Assembly: GCF_016616885.1 (NCBI RefSeq)
Contig: NZ_CP067102.1
Location: 496,001 to 560,000 of the forward strand
Reading direction: 5' to 3'
Length of the DNA stretch: 64,000 bases
Origin: Bradyrhizobium diazoefficiens
GTDB lineage: Bacteria; Pseudomonadota; Alphaproteobacteria; Rhizobiales; Xanthobacteraceae
This document shows, piece by piece, positions 17,094 through 26,317 of this stretch. The notes below the pieces were generated by a model, which saw nothing but the letters and a program-made list of their open reading frames with translations, did not search any database and was not told where the DNA came from. Position 1 is the first letter of the stretch. Each line of letters opens with the position of its first letter. The position numbers and the translations under genes were made by a program.

Positions 17094-17618
17094 TCATGAT
17101 GACGAGGCCTCGTCATCGCCCTCGATCTCCTGCGGCAGCGCGATCACGACGCGGCCGCCGGCAACGTCAACTTCCGGCACAACTGCGTTGGTAAACGGCA
17201 GCAGCATGGTCGTGCCCTTGAGGGGCGCGATCTCGATGATGTCGCCGGCACCGAAATTATGGATCGCGAGCACGCGACCGAGCGCATCGCCATCAGCGGT
17301 GACGGCGGCGAGCCCGATCAGATCGGCGTGGTAATATTCGTCCTCATCGGTCGCGGGCAGTTTTTCGCGCGCGACATAGAGTTCGATTCCGTTGAGGCGC
17401 TCGGCCTCATCGCGGGTCGTGACGCCCTTGAAGGTCGCGACCAGATGGTCCTTGGCTTCGCGGGCCTGCGCCAGCTCGAACTGGCGCTTGCCGTCCTTGG
17501 AGAGAAGCGGACCGTAGCGCTTCACGGCAAAGGGATCTTCGGTGAAGGTCCACAATTTGACCGCGCCGCGCACACCATGCGCGGCGCCGATCCGCGCGAC
17601 GCAGATCAGCGCCGACAT
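17094..17618 (-). CDS. rimM: Ribosome maturation factor RimM
   Basis: 174 residues. Assists maturation of the 30S head and binds S19. The N-terminal RimM barrel ([21 protein letters not shown]) and the C-terminal PRC-barrel ([37 protein letters not shown], then [14 protein letters not shown]) are complete. It begins 9 bp after rpsP. The acidic tail [11 protein letters not shown] is a lineage feature. Confidence 0.95.
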   Translation of the reverse strand: MSALICVARIGAAHGVRGAVKLWTFTEDPFAVKRYGPLLSKDGKRQFELAQAREAKDHLVATFKGVTTRDEAERLNGIELYVAREKLPATDEDEYYHADLIGLAAVTADGDALGRVLAIHNFGAGDIIEIAPLKGTTMLLPFTNAVVPEVDVAGGRVVIALPQEIEGDDEASSS

Positions 17619-17627
17619 GGATGAGCC

Positions 17628-17960
17628 TTAGCCCTTCGCAGCGGCTTCGGCCTGCGCCTTGCGCTCCTTGCGCGGCACGGCCTTCTCGGGGTTGTTGCGC
17701 GGTTCGCGCTTCTTGACGCCGGCGGCGTCGAGGAAGCGGGACACGCGGTCCGACGGCTGCGCGCCCTTGGCGAGCCAGGCCTTCACCTTGTCCATGTCGA
17801 GCTTCAGGCGGGTCTCGTTGTCCTTCGGCAGCAGCGGATTGAAATAGCCGAGACGCTCGATGAAGCGGCCATCGCGGGGGAAGCGCGAGTCGGCGACGAC
17901 GACGTGATAGACGGGACGCTTCTTGGTGCCTGCGCGGGCGAGGCGGATAACGACGGACAT
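17628..17960 (-). CDS. rpsP: 30S ribosomal protein S16
   Basis: 110 residues. Binds 16S rRNA in the 30S body. The start [38 protein letters not shown] is diagnostic. The C-terminal extension is long and basic ([28 protein letters not shown]), as in other alphaproteobacteria. GGAG precedes the ATG. Between ffh and rimM in the same operon. Confidence 0.97.
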   Translation of the reverse strand: MSVVIRLARAGTKKRPVYHVVVADSRFPRDGRFIERLGYFNPLLPKDNETRLKLDMDKVKAWLAKGAQPSDRVSRFLDAAGVKKREPRNNPEKAVPRKERKAQAEAAAKG

Positions 17961-18045
17961 TCAGTTCTCCTTCAAAATACGTTTTGTTCGGTTGATTGGT
18001 ATTCCGCGTTGCGCGAGACCGATGCGATCCCTCGCGACGAATTCC

Positions 18046-19593
18046 TCATTTCTTCTTGCCTGGAAAACCGCCGAGGCCCGGCAGCGTCGGCTTGCCGCTC
18101 AGCCCGGTCAGTCCGGGAACGTTCGGCAGACCGGTGCGCAGGCCGGCCGGCAAATCCTTCGGCAGGCTGGGCAGACCCTGTCCGCCGCCGCCCTGCATCT
18201 TCTCTTGCAGCGCCTTCATCTCGTCCGGAGACGGCATCTTCATGCCGCCGCCAAAGCCCATCGCCTGCGCGATGCCGGCAAGCGGGCCGCGCTTGCCCGA
18301 GCCCATCGCCTTCATCACGTCGGCCATGTTCCGGTGCATCTTGAGCAGCTTGTTGACCTGCTCGACGCTCTGGCCGGAGCCCGCGGCAATGCGCTTCTTG
18401 CGGCTGGCCTTGAGCAGGTCCGGGTGACGGCGCTCATCGCGCGTCATGGAATCGATCACCGCGACCTGGCGCTTCAGGATCTTGTCGTCGATCCCGGCGG
18501 CCGCGATCTGGTTCTTCATCTTGGCGATGCCCGGCATCATGCCCATCAGGCCGCTGATGCCGCCCATGTTCGCCATCTGCAGCAGCTGCTCGCGCATGTC
18601 GTTGAGGTCGAACTGACCCTTGCGCATACGCTCGGCGGTGCGCGCGGCCTTTTCGGCGTCGATATTGGCGGCGGCACGTTCGACCAGGGAGACGACGTCG
18701 CCCATGCCGAGGATGCGGCCGGCGATACGATCGGGATGGAAATCTTCCAGTGCGTCGGTCTTTTCACCGGTGCCGATCAGCTTGATCGGCTTCCCGGTGA
18801 CCGCGCGCATCGACAATGCAGCGCCACCGCGGCCGTCGCCGTCGACGCGTGTCAGCACGATGCCGGTGAGGCCGACGCGCTGATCGAACGCGCGCGCCAG
18901 ATTGACGGCGTCCTGGCCGGTGAGGCTGTCCGCGACCAGCAACACTTCATGCGGGTTCGCAGCCGCTTTGATCGCGGCTGCTTCCGCCATCATCTCTTCG
19001 TCGAGCGTGGTGCGGCCGGCGGTGTCGAGCAGCACGATGTCGTAGCCGCCAAGCTTGCCGGCTTCGAGCGCGCGCTTTGCGATCTGCGGCGGCTGCTGGC
19101 CGGCGACGATCGGCAGCGTCGGAATGTCGAGATCGCGGCCGAGCACGGCCAGTTGCTCCATCGCCGCCGGGCGATAGACGTCGAGCGAGGCCATCAGCAC
19201 CTTGCGCTTGTCGCGCTGGACCAGGCGGCGGGCGAGCTTTGCGGTGGTGGTCGTCTTACCCGAGCCTTGCAGGCCGACCATCATGATCGGCACGGGCGGC
19301 ACGGAATTGACGTCGATGGTCTGGCTTTCCGCGCCGAGCGTGTTGATCAGCTCGTCATGGACGATCTTGACCACCATCTGGCCGGGGGTGACCGACTTGA
19401 CGACGGTGGCGCCGATCGCCTGCTCGCGGACGCGTTCGGTGAAGCTGCTCACGACCTCGAGCGCGACGTCGGCTTCGAGCAGCGCGCGGCGCACCTCGCG
19501 CATCGCGGCGTCGACGTCCTTTTCGGTCAGCGCACCGCGCCCCGTCAGACGATCGAGAATGCCGCCAAGCCGTTCCGACAGATTGTCGAACAA
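18046..19593 (-). CDS. ffh: Signal recognition particle protein Ffh (TTG start)
   Basis: 515 residues. The SRP GTPase that binds signal peptides and 4.5S RNA and targets membrane proteins to FtsY. The NG domain has GLQGSGKTTTTAKLA (P-loop), DTAGRTTLDEEMM and TRVDGDGRGGAAL; the methionine-rich M domain follows, with SGQSVEQVNKLLKMHRNM. The TTG at 19593 is chosen because it gives the usual N-terminus (L/M)FDNLSERLGGILDRL and AAGGGA lies 8 bp before it; an ATG 23 codons upstream would add a non-conserved tail. The C-terminus is Gly/Pro/Lys-rich. Confidence 0.95.
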   Translation of the reverse strand: MFDNLSERLGGILDRLTGRGALTEKDVDAAMREVRRALLEADVALEVVSSFTERVREQAIGATVVKSVTPGQMVVKIVHDELINTLGAESQTIDVNSVPPVPIMMVGLQGSGKTTTTAKLARRLVQRDKRKVLMASLDVYRPAAMEQLAVLGRDLDIPTLPIVAGQQPPQIAKRALEAGKLGGYDIVLLDTAGRTTLDEEMMAEAAAIKAAANPHEVLLVADSLTGQDAVNLARAFDQRVGLTGIVLTRVDGDGRGGAALSMRAVTGKPIKLIGTGEKTDALEDFHPDRIAGRILGMGDVVSLVERAAANIDAEKAARTAERMRKGQFDLNDMREQLLQMANMGGISGLMGMMPGIAKMKNQIAAAGIDDKILKRQVAVIDSMTRDERRHPDLLKASRKKRIAAGSGQSVEQVNKLLKMHRNMADVMKAMGSGKRGPLAGIAQAMGFGGGMKMPSPDEMKALQEKMQGGGGQGLPSLPKDLPAGLRTGLPNVPGLTGLSGKPTLPGLGGFPGKKK

Positions 19594-19933
19594 TGCCGTT
19601 GTCCCTTGTCCTGCTCGCGCAGGGTTGCCGCGTTCCACTTCCTTCGGGAAGCGATCTTCCAAACACCTTTACGCCCGAGGGCGCACAGCGCTGTCGGGCG
19701 TTGGCCTCTGGCCTCCAGGGCCAGTGGGCGGGTCGAAAAGAAAGCCTTTCCGAGAAAGTGGCCGGGTTAAACGCCGCTGGCGCCCGAAAGTCAAGGAAAG
19801 TTAGGGTGGCCGCGACCACTTCTAAAGGCAAAGCCTTGAAAGCACGACATTTTCGGCGACGGGTTCCTTTTCTCATCGTGCCGCCCATATAGGCGGTGAT
19901 GCCTTGCCGCCCGCCCATCGCTGAAGCCCGCTC
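19594..19933. other. Divergent promoter region of ffh and the MBL hydrolase gene
   Basis: About 340 bp between two divergent starts. No repeat, terminator or operator was recognised; promoters for both genes must lie here. Confidence 0.5.
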
Positions 19934-20995
19934 GTGTCGATCACCCGCCGCCGCATCTTTGGACTGCTCGCAGGCGGAGCCGCATTGGCCGGTGTCCCGT
20001 CCCTTTGGATCGCCCGCATGAAAACCTACGACGGACCCGCCTCAGACCATTTCGACGGTCTGCACTTCTTTGATCCCGATGGCGCGCCGCCGAGATCGCT
20101 CGGCGAGGTGTTCCGCTGGCAGTTCGGCGGCGGGCGGAAGCGCGAGACCTGGCCGGACTGGGTGCCGAACTCCCATGCCGACACCCCGCCGGCGCGCGTC
20201 GACGACAAGCTGCGGCTCTCCTTCGTCGGCCATGCCAGCTGGCTGATCCAGACCGGCGGCCTCAACATTCTCGTCGATCCCGTCTGGTCGATGCGGGTCT
20301 CGCCGGTGGGGTGGGCCGGGCCGAAGCGGCACAACGATCCCGGCATCGCCTTCGAGAAGCTGCCGAAGATCGACGTCGTGCTGGTCTCGCACGGGCACTA
20401 CGATCATCTCGACGTCGCGACACTATCGCGGCTCGCCAAGAATTTTGCCCCGCGCGTGGTCACCCCGCTCGGCAACGACGTGACGATGCGGAGCGCTGAT
20501 TCCACGATCAAGGCCGAGGGCTTCGACTGGCATGATCGCGTCGAGCTCGGCAACGGCATCGCCGTCACGCTGGTGCCGACCCGGCACTGGTCGGCACGCG
20601 GCATGTTCGATCGCAACAAGGCGCTGTGGGCGAGTTTTGTGCTGGAGACGCCGGCGGGAAAAATCTACGTCGTCTGCGATTCCGGCTATGGCGATGGCGG
20701 GCACTTCCGCCGCGTCGCCGACAAGCACGGGCCGCTGCGTCTCGCGATCCTTCCCATCGGTGCTTACGAGCCGCGCTGGTTCATGCGCGACCAGCACATG
20801 AACCCGGAAGACGCCGTGAAGGCGCTCGATGATTGCGGCGCGCAAGCCGCGCTCGGGCATCATCACGGCACGTTCCAGCTGACGGATGAAGCCATCGACG
20901 CGCCGGCCAAGGCGCTGGTCGAGGCGCTGGATGCAGCGAAGATTCCTCAGGAGCGGTTCGTGGCGATGAAGCCGGGGCAGGTGGTGGAGATTTAG
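19934..20995 (+). CDS. MBL-fold metallo-hydrolase, NAPE-PLD/UlaG-like (GTG start)
   Basis: 353 residues. The metal motif SHGHYDHLD (HxHxDH) near residue 154 and later metal ligands (TRHWSARG, CDSGYGDGGHF, GHHHGTF) match the family of N-acyl-phosphatidylethanolamine phospholipase D-like hydrolases. The N-terminus TRRRIFGLLAGGAALAG is a likely Tat signal or anchor, so the enzyme may act in the periplasm. The start is GTG; no strong ribosome-binding site is seen. Substrate unknown. Confidence 0.82.
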   Translation: MSITRRRIFGLLAGGAALAGVPSLWIARMKTYDGPASDHFDGLHFFDPDGAPPRSLGEVFRWQFGGGRKRETWPDWVPNSHADTPPARVDDKLRLSFVGHASWLIQTGGLNILVDPVWSMRVSPVGWAGPKRHNDPGIAFEKLPKIDVVLVSHGHYDHLDVATLSRLAKNFAPRVVTPLGNDVTMRSADSTIKAEGFDWHDRVELGNGIAVTLVPTRHWSARGMFDRNKALWASFVLETPAGKIYVVCDSGYGDGGHFRRVADKHGPLRLAILPIGAYEPRWFMRDQHMNPEDAVKALDDCGAQAALGHHHGTFQLTDEAIDAPAKALVEALDAAKIPQERFVAMKPGQVVEI

Positions 20996-21012
20996 CTATC
21001 TCCAGGCGCACC

Positions 21013-21101
21013 GCTCGTGCCCCGGACGCAGCGCCGTGCTGCTTGCTGGGTCCCGGCTCTGCGCAGCATCGCTACGCGCTGCAGCGCGTCCGGGACACGA
21101 G
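21013..21101. repeat. Dispersed palindrome with CTCGTGCCCCGG ... CCGGGACACGAG ends
   Basis: Complementary outer ends enclose an inner GCGCAGC/GCTGC region. It fills the gap between the MBL gene and the convergent SIMPL gene. Confidence 0.6.
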
Positions 21102-21103
21102 AC

Positions 21104-21808
21104 CTATTGCTCTTTCGGCTTGATCGCCCAGCTCACATTCACCGTCACCGACAGCTTTTCCTCGCCCGGCGCAACGGCAGCTGGTGCGGCCATCGGGGCA
21201 GTGGCCATGCGGCCCTTGAACAGCGGCACCGGGGCGCTGCCTTCGGAGACGCTGAGCGGTGCTCCCAGCGTGACGCCGGTCGCCTTGGCGTAGATCTCGG
21301 CCTTGCGGCGGGCATCGGCGACCGCCTGCTCCCGCGCACTGTCGAGCAGCTTAGAGGCCTGCGTCACCTCGAAGGAAATATTGCCGATGTCGTTCGCGCC
21401 CGCGGTGACCAGCGTGTCGATGATGCCGGCGACCTTGGTCACGTCGCGAATTTTGACGGTGACGCGGTTAGAGGCACGGAAGCCGACCACGGGGGAGGTG
21501 CCGGTGGATTTGTTCTGGCCATATTGCGGCTGCAAGGACAGCCGCGAGGTCTGATAATCCTTCTCGTCAATGCCGGCGCCCTTCAGGGCCAGCAGCACCT
21601 TGCCCATCGCGGCGTTGTTGACGTCGGACGCTTCCTTCGCCGTCTTGGCGTCATTGGCAACGCCTGCATCGATCTGCGCGAGATCGGGCGCCGCCGAGAC
21701 GGTCGCCTCGCCGCTCACGGTGATGGCGGACGGAAAATCGTCGGCAAGCGCGGGCGCTGCCAGCAGCGTGGCGGCGAAAATGGCGGCGAGGGCGACAGGC
21801 TTTTTCAT
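21104..21808 (-). CDS. SIMPL (DUF541) domain exported protein
   Basis: 234 residues from MKKPVALAAIFAATLLAAPALA, a Sec signal peptide. The SIMPL domain follows: ITVSGEATVSAAPDLAQIDAGV, then LKGAGIDEKDYQTSRLSLQPQY, FRASNRVTVKIRDV and QAVADARRKAEIYAKATG. Homologues are periplasmic oligomers linked to oxidative-stress tolerance in some bacteria; the activity is not known. It starts 5 bp after the GyrI-like gene and is probably its operon partner. Confidence 0.85.
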   Translation of the reverse strand: MKKPVALAAIFAATLLAAPALADDFPSAITVSGEATVSAAPDLAQIDAGVANDAKTAKEASDVNNAAMGKVLLALKGAGIDEKDYQTSRLSLQPQYGQNKSTGTSPVVGFRASNRVTVKIRDVTKVAGIIDTLVTAGANDIGNISFEVTQASKLLDSAREQAVADARRKAEIYAKATGVTLGAPLSVSEGSAPVPLFKGRMATAPMAAPAAVAPGEEKLSVTVNVSWAIKPKEQ

Positions 21809-21813
21809 CGGTC

Positions 21814-22581
21814 TCACTTCAGCGGCACGAACACATTGATCACGAGCTTGTCCTCAGCCGTCTTCAGGGGATCGGTGAGGTACTCCTCGATGAACGTGTC
21901 CTTGGCTTCGAGCTTCTTGTCGTCGAGGTGATTGGTGATCGCCTCATAGGTGTTGTCCATGTTGTCGTAGGAGCCGCGATGGACGAATTTCAGCGCCTTG
22001 CCCTCGGGCGATTTGCCGATGCTCATGTCCTTGGTCAGGTTCTTCGGATCCTGCTCGACCGGGATTTCGGCGAGGAAGGTGAAGCCGGTGTCGTCGGTCG
22101 AGGTGTAGACGATCATCGAATTGCCGGCGTGCTTGATCCCCTGCTTGTCGAGCAGCGCGTTCAGCGCCTTGAAGGCGTCGACCAGGGTGTCGAAGGCCGA
22201 GTCCCAATTGGCAGTGCCCTTGACCATCACGACCTTCTTGGGCTCGAGCGTGGTCTCCAGACCGAAGGGATCGGCGGTCTGAACCGGGGCGGGGGCGACG
22301 GCCGCGGCTGGCGGCGGTGCCGCCGGGCTCGGTGAGGCGCTGGCTGCGGGGGACGGCGATGCTGCAGGGGAGGGCGAGGCACTGGCCGCCGGAGACGGCG
22401 TTGCTACTGGCGCGGGCGAAGCGCTCGCGGCCGAGGAGGGGGCGGCTGGCGACGCCGGCGAGGGGCTTGCCGACGCGGCGGGTGCCGGGCTCGGGGCCTG
22501 CGCGAGAGCGCCGGACAGGCCAAGCGACAAGGCCGCTGCCGGGATCAGCGCGGCCAGAGCGAGACGACGAAACCTAATCAT
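21814..22581 (-). CDS. Exported protein with Ala/Ser/Pro linker and GyrI-like domain
   Basis: 255 residues from MIRFRRLALAALIP. A signal peptide ends near ALAQA. Next come about 75 residues made almost only of Ala, Ser and Pro with ASPSPA-type repeats, a flexible spacer. The C-terminal part (about residue 105 on) is a GyrI-like small-molecule-binding domain: VKGTANWDSAFDTLVDAF, DDTGFTFLAEIPVE, ALKFVHRGSYDNMDNTYEAI. Export of such a domain suggests ligand binding in the periplasm rather than gyrase inhibition. Confidence 0.75.
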   Translation of the reverse strand: MIRFRRLALAALIPAAALSLGLSGALAQAPSPAPAASASPSPASPAAPSSAASASPAPVATPSPAASASPSPAASPSPAASASPSPAAPPPAAAVAPAPVQTADPFGLETTLEPKKVVMVKGTANWDSAFDTLVDAFKALNALLDKQGIKHAGNSMIVYTSTDDTGFTFLAEIPVEQDPKNLTKDMSIGKSPEGKALKFVHRGSYDNMDNTYEAITNHLDDKKLEAKDTFIEEYLTDPLKTAEDKLVINVFVPLK

Positions 22582-22692
22582 TCTAATCTCCCCAAGGCCT
22601 TGCCCACCAAGGCCCAAATCCGGCTTTGCGCCCGGGCGCGCATCCCGGTTCGCGCGAATTGCGCCGTTCTAACACGCGAGCGCCAAATTCGT

Positions 22693-22737
22693 CCCATGAC
22701 AGATGCGTCATGGGTCCACCTTGGCTGCCGAAGCCAA
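22693..22737. promoter_or_regulatory. Two adjacent palindromes between the GyrI-like gene and dapF
   Basis: CCCATGAC-AGATGC-GTCATGGG (22693-22714) and TTGGCT-GCCGA-AGCCAA (22721-22737) have perfect arms. They lie in the 214-bp divergent promoter region and could be operators; no regulator is implied. Confidence 0.35.
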
Positions 22738-22795
22738 ATCACTGGCCAAGCCGGCAAGGATCGCCATATAAGGCAGGCGAAATTCGGGAATTTTC

Positions 22796-23671
22796 ATGAG
22801 CGCGCTGGCCAACCACGCATTTGCCAAGATGAACGGCATCGGCAACGAGATCGTCGTTGTCGACATGCGCGATTCCGCCGGCCGGATCACGCCGGATGAC
22901 GCCCGCGCGGTGGCCGCCGCGGACGGCGGCGTGCCCTATGACCAGCTCATGGTGCTGCAGAAGCCGCGGCTCGACGGCACCGAGGCCTTCATCAGCATCT
23001 ACAACAATGACGGCTCGGAAGCCGGCGCCTGCGGCAACGGCATGCGCTGCGTGGTGCGCCGCATCTTCGAGAAGAGTGGACAGACCACGGCGACCTTCGA
23101 GACCGCGGCCGGCCTGCTCAACGCCTGGCAGGGCCCGGCGCCCGATCTCTACACCGTCGACATGGGTGCGCCGAAGTTCGGATGGCAGGACATTCCGCTG
23201 GCGGAAGAGTTTCGCGACACCCGCTACATCGAATTGCAGATCGGCCCGATCGACAAGCCGATCCTGCATTCGCCGTCGGTGGTCAGCATGGGCAATCCGC
23301 ACGCGATCTTCTGGGTCGACGACGTCAATGCCTATGATCTCGAGCGCTTTGGGCCGCTGCTGGAAAATCACCCGATCTTCCCCGACCGCGCCAACATCAC
23401 GCTCGCGCATATCGTCGATCGCGAGCACATCACCATGCGCACCTGGGAGCGCGGCGCAGGGCTGACCAGGGCCTGCGGCTCGGCGGCCTGCGCGACCGCG
23501 GTTGCGGCCGCGCGCCTGAAGCGCACCGAGCGCAAGGTTGAGATGACGCTGCCCGGTGGCAAGCTCGGCATCGAATGGCGCGAGCGCGACGACCACGTGC
23601 TGATGACGGGCACGGCGACCTTCGAATACGAAGGCAATTTCGATCCGGCGCTGTTCGCGCCGGTCGGCTGA
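22796..23671 (+). CDS. dapF: Diaminopimelate epimerase
   Basis: 291 residues. Converts LL- to meso-diaminopimelate for lysine and peptidoglycan. The two catalytic cysteines are Cys79 in GACGNGMRC and Cys227 in [24 protein letters not shown] and [11 protein letters not shown] are family signatures. Translationally coupled to mtaB: stop and next start overlap as TGATG. Confidence 0.97.
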   Translation: MSALANHAFAKMNGIGNEIVVVDMRDSAGRITPDDARAVAAADGGVPYDQLMVLQKPRLDGTEAFISIYNNDGSEAGACGNGMRCVVRRIFEKSGQTTATFETAAGLLNAWQGPAPDLYTVDMGAPKFGWQDIPLAEEFRDTRYIELQIGPIDKPILHSPSVVSMGNPHAIFWVDDVNAYDLERFGPLLENHPIFPDRANITLAHIVDREHITMRTWERGAGLTRACGSAACATAVAAARLKRTERKVEMTLPGGKLGIEWRERDDHVLMTGTATFEYEGNFDPALFAPVG

Positions 23672-24924
23672 TGGCCGTCGACGTCGTCACCTTCGGCTGC
23701 CGCCTCAACGCTTTCGAGGCCGAGGTGATCCGCCGTGAGGCGGAGAGTGCCGGCCTGTCCGATACCATCGTCATCAACAGCTGCGCTGTCACCAACGAGG
23801 CGGTGGCGCAGGCGCGGCAGTCGATCCGCAAGTTGAAGCGCGAGCGGCCCGGCGCGCGCATCGTCGTCACCGGCTGCGCGGCGCAAACGCAGAGCGGCAT
23901 GTTCGCCGAGATGACTGAGGTCGATCGCGTCGTCGGCAATGACGACAAGATGCGCGGCGATGCGTGGCGCCAGGCGCGCGACGCCTTCGATATCGGCGCC
24001 AGCGAGAAGATCGCGGTCAGCGACATCATGGCCGTGAAGGAGATGGCGCCGCATCTGATCGACGGCTATGCGAGCGGCCTGCCGCGCGTGTTCGTGCAGG
24101 TGCAGAACGGCTGCGACCATCGCTGCACCTTCTGCATCATCCCTTACGGCCGAGGCAATTCACGCTCGGTGCCGATGGGCGCGGTGATCGATCAGGTGCG
24201 GGCGCTGGTCGCGCGCGGCCATGCCGAGATCGTGCTGACCGGCGTCGATCTCACCAGCTACGGCGCCGATCTGCCGGGCGCGCCAAAACTCGGGATGCTG
24301 ACCAGGCAGATCCTGCGCCATGTGCCGGAGCTGAAGCGGCTGCGCATCTCCTCGATCGATTCGATCGAGGCAGATCGCGATCTGCTTGATGCCATCGCCG
24401 ACGATGCGCGGCTGATGCCGCATCTGCATCTGTCGCTGCAATCCGGCGACGACATGATCCTGAAGCGCATGAAGCGGCGGCATTCGCGGCAGGATGCGAT
24501 TGCATTCTGCGATCAGGTGCGCCGCTTGCGCCCCGACATCGTCTTTGGCGCCGACATCATCGCGGGTTTTCCGACCGAGACCAACGAGATGTTCTCGCGC
24601 TCACTCGATCTGGTCGAGGAATGCGGCCTGACGTTTCTCCATGTCTTCCCGTATTCCCCACGCCCCGGCACCCCGGCCGCGCGGATGCCGCAGGTCGCGG
24701 GTGGTGCGGTCAAGGCGCGTGCAAAGCAGCTTCGTGCGGCCGGCGAGGCAGCGTTGCGCCGGCGGCTGCAAGCCGAGATCGGCGCAACGCGCGACGTGCT
24801 GATCGAGAGCGAGGGGCAGGGGCGCACCGAGCACTACCTGCCGGTGGCGATCGCGGGCGAGCGCGTCGGCAGTGTCGTGCCGCTCAGGATCGCCGGCAAC
24901 GATGGCGAACGGCTGACACCATAA
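23671..24924 (+). CDS. mtaB: tRNA t6A37 methylthiotransferase MtaB
   Basis: 417 residues. A radical-SAM enzyme adding methylthio to t6A37 of tRNAs. The N-terminal UPF0004 domain binds one cluster through Cys in TFGCRLNAFEAE, NSCAVTNEA and TGCAAQTQS; the radical-SAM motif is NGCDHRCTFCIIP; a C-terminal TRAM-like part follows. The start overlaps the dapF stop (TGATG); longer frames into dapF are not needed. Confidence 0.94.
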   Translation: MAVDVVTFGCRLNAFEAEVIRREAESAGLSDTIVINSCAVTNEAVAQARQSIRKLKRERPGARIVVTGCAAQTQSGMFAEMTEVDRVVGNDDKMRGDAWRQARDAFDIGASEKIAVSDIMAVKEMAPHLIDGYASGLPRVFVQVQNGCDHRCTFCIIPYGRGNSRSVPMGAVIDQVRALVARGHAEIVLTGVDLTSYGADLPGAPKLGMLTRQILRHVPELKRLRISSIDSIEADRDLLDAIADDARLMPHLHLSLQSGDDMILKRMKRRHSRQDAIAFCDQVRRLRPDIVFGADIIAGFPTETNEMFSRSLDLVEECGLTFLHVFPYSPRPGTPAARMPQVAGGAVKARAKQLRAAGEAALRRRLQAEIGATRDVLIESEGQGRTEHYLPVAIAGERVGSVVPLRIAGNDGERLTP

Positions 24925-24939
24925 TCCGCAACCTTCTTC

Positions 24940-25100
24940 CTTCTCCCCCTGCGGGAGAAGGTGGCGCGAAGCGCCGGATGAGGGGTTGCTTCAGCAAGCT
25001 CGATTGCGAGAGACTCACGCGCGGAGAGAGACCCCTCACCCGTCTCGGCGCTACGCGGCGAGCCACCCTCTCCCCTTGTGGGTCCCACAAGGGGAGAGGG
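24940..25100. repeat. Dispersed intergenic repeat with nested hairpins
   Basis: Two hairpin units (CTTCTCCCCCTGCGGGAGAAG near the left; CTCTCCCCTTGTGGG with CCCACAAGGGGAGAG at the right) enclose GATGAGGGG and its counterpart CCCCTCAC. It lies between convergent mtaB and the DUF2336 gene. Confidence 0.65.
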
Positions 25101-25103
25101 AAA

Positions 25104-26213
25104 CTACGACGCCCGCACCTGCCAGAAGCGCAGCGTGCGTCGTGCATTCTCCGGCGACATGCGCGCAAAATTGCTCTGCGCCCTCGCAACATCCGCCGGC
25201 TTCATCGCACCTGTCGCAAAGCGGCTTTCGAGGACGGCGGCAGTCGTTTCCCAGCTCAGCTGCGCCGCCTTGCACGGTACCAGCAGACCGTCCTCACGCA
25301 GGCTCTGCATCAGCGGACGAATGACCTCGACCGTCGATCCGGACAGCACCGCCAGCGCGGCCACGGCCTCTTCGTAGCGCCGCTGCCTGGCGAAGCCGAG
25401 CAGCGTCGCCTCATTGAGCTGGCCGGACGCTTTGAGATTCGCAATCGCCCGCTTGGCGCCCTCGAAATCGCGGACACCCGACATCTCGCGCTCGACGCCG
25501 ACGGTGACGGCGGCGATCGCGTTCTGGATCTCCTCGAACAGATCGGGCGGCGCGCGCGACAGCAAGCGCGTGCGAACCGTGTCCGTCGCCGAGCGCAGCA
25601 ACTGGCGGCGCAGGGCCGACGGCAGGTCGACGCGGACGCCGACGCTGACGGCGAGCTCGGGATCGGACTCGGCCTGTCCGACGATGACGGCAAAGCCGTT
25701 ACCCGAGACGCGCGCACCGGGATTGGCGGCGAGACGCCGGCTGACGCTGGGATAGCGGCGCGCCAGCAGTGCGTCGGTGACGATCTCCTTCAGCCACCAG
25801 CGGCCGGCGACCGCGAGCAGATGCGGCTCGCCTTTGGACGATGCGATCTTCACCAAGTCGCCATCGTCGAGGCGCGCGGATTCCTGCAGCACGGGACCGG
25901 CGATGCGGATCTCGTCATTGTTGGCGAGGCGCCGGATGACGGAGGGCGGTGCCTGCGCGATCGGCGCAAGCTGGGCGCTGATTTCGGCGAGCGCAACGCG
26001 CGCGCCAATGTCGGCGATGGCGCGCAGCTCGATGGTGCCGATCAGGCGCTCGAGCACGTCATCGAACAGCGCGATCTGCTCGTCGTCAAAACTTCCGGCG
26101 GAGGACAGGAACAGGTCGGTGACGCGCCGGGCTGTTTCGAGGCCCTTTTCCGCTGAGCCTAGTCGAATCGCGGATTCGACCTCGTCGATGATCGATAGTT
26201 CGGCCGTGGACAT
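25104..26213 (-). CDS. DUF2336 domain protein
   Basis: 369 residues, largely helical, no signal peptide or membrane segment. The pattern fits DUF2336 proteins of alphaproteobacteria: VTDLFLSSAGSFDDEQIALFDDVLERLIGTIE near the N-terminus, HEAT-like helical repeats, and RYPSVSRRLAANPGARVS. The C-terminal part is Ala/Arg-rich. Function unknown; some relatives are near cell-cycle or flagellar genes, but no such link is seen here. Confidence 0.78.
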   Translation of the reverse strand: MSTAELSIIDEVESAIRLGSAEKGLETARRVTDLFLSSAGSFDDEQIALFDDVLERLIGTIELRAIADIGARVALAEISAQLAPIAQAPPSVIRRLANNDEIRIAGPVLQESARLDDGDLVKIASSKGEPHLLAVAGRWWLKEIVTDALLARRYPSVSRRLAANPGARVSGNGFAVIVGQAESDPELAVSVGVRVDLPSALRRQLLRSATDTVRTRLLSRAPPDLFEEIQNAIAAVTVGVEREMSGVRDFEGAKRAIANLKASGQLNEATLLGFARQRRYEEAVAALAVLSGSTVEVIRPLMQSLREDGLLVPCKAAQLSWETTAAVLESRFATGAMKPADVARAQSNFARMSPENARRTLRFWQVRAS

Positions 26214-26317
26214 GACGCGTTGCTCGTCCTGAGCGGATGACGGAAGCTTGTTCTAAGCAACCGCTATCATTAGAGACGAGCACTGAACGTTTCGTAAACC
26301 ATGCCTCGGAGAAGGCG

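Noticed and set aside
17923..19770. 615-codon open frame antisense to ffh
   Set aside because: Shadow of a GC-rich gene: Ffh on the other strand has all SRP motifs, and the antisense product has an Arg/His/Asp-rich composition with no known domain.
24940..25100. Possible CRISPR-like repeats
   Set aside because: Hairpins are unequal and not regularly spaced; this is a dispersed intergenic palindrome, as at other places in the window.
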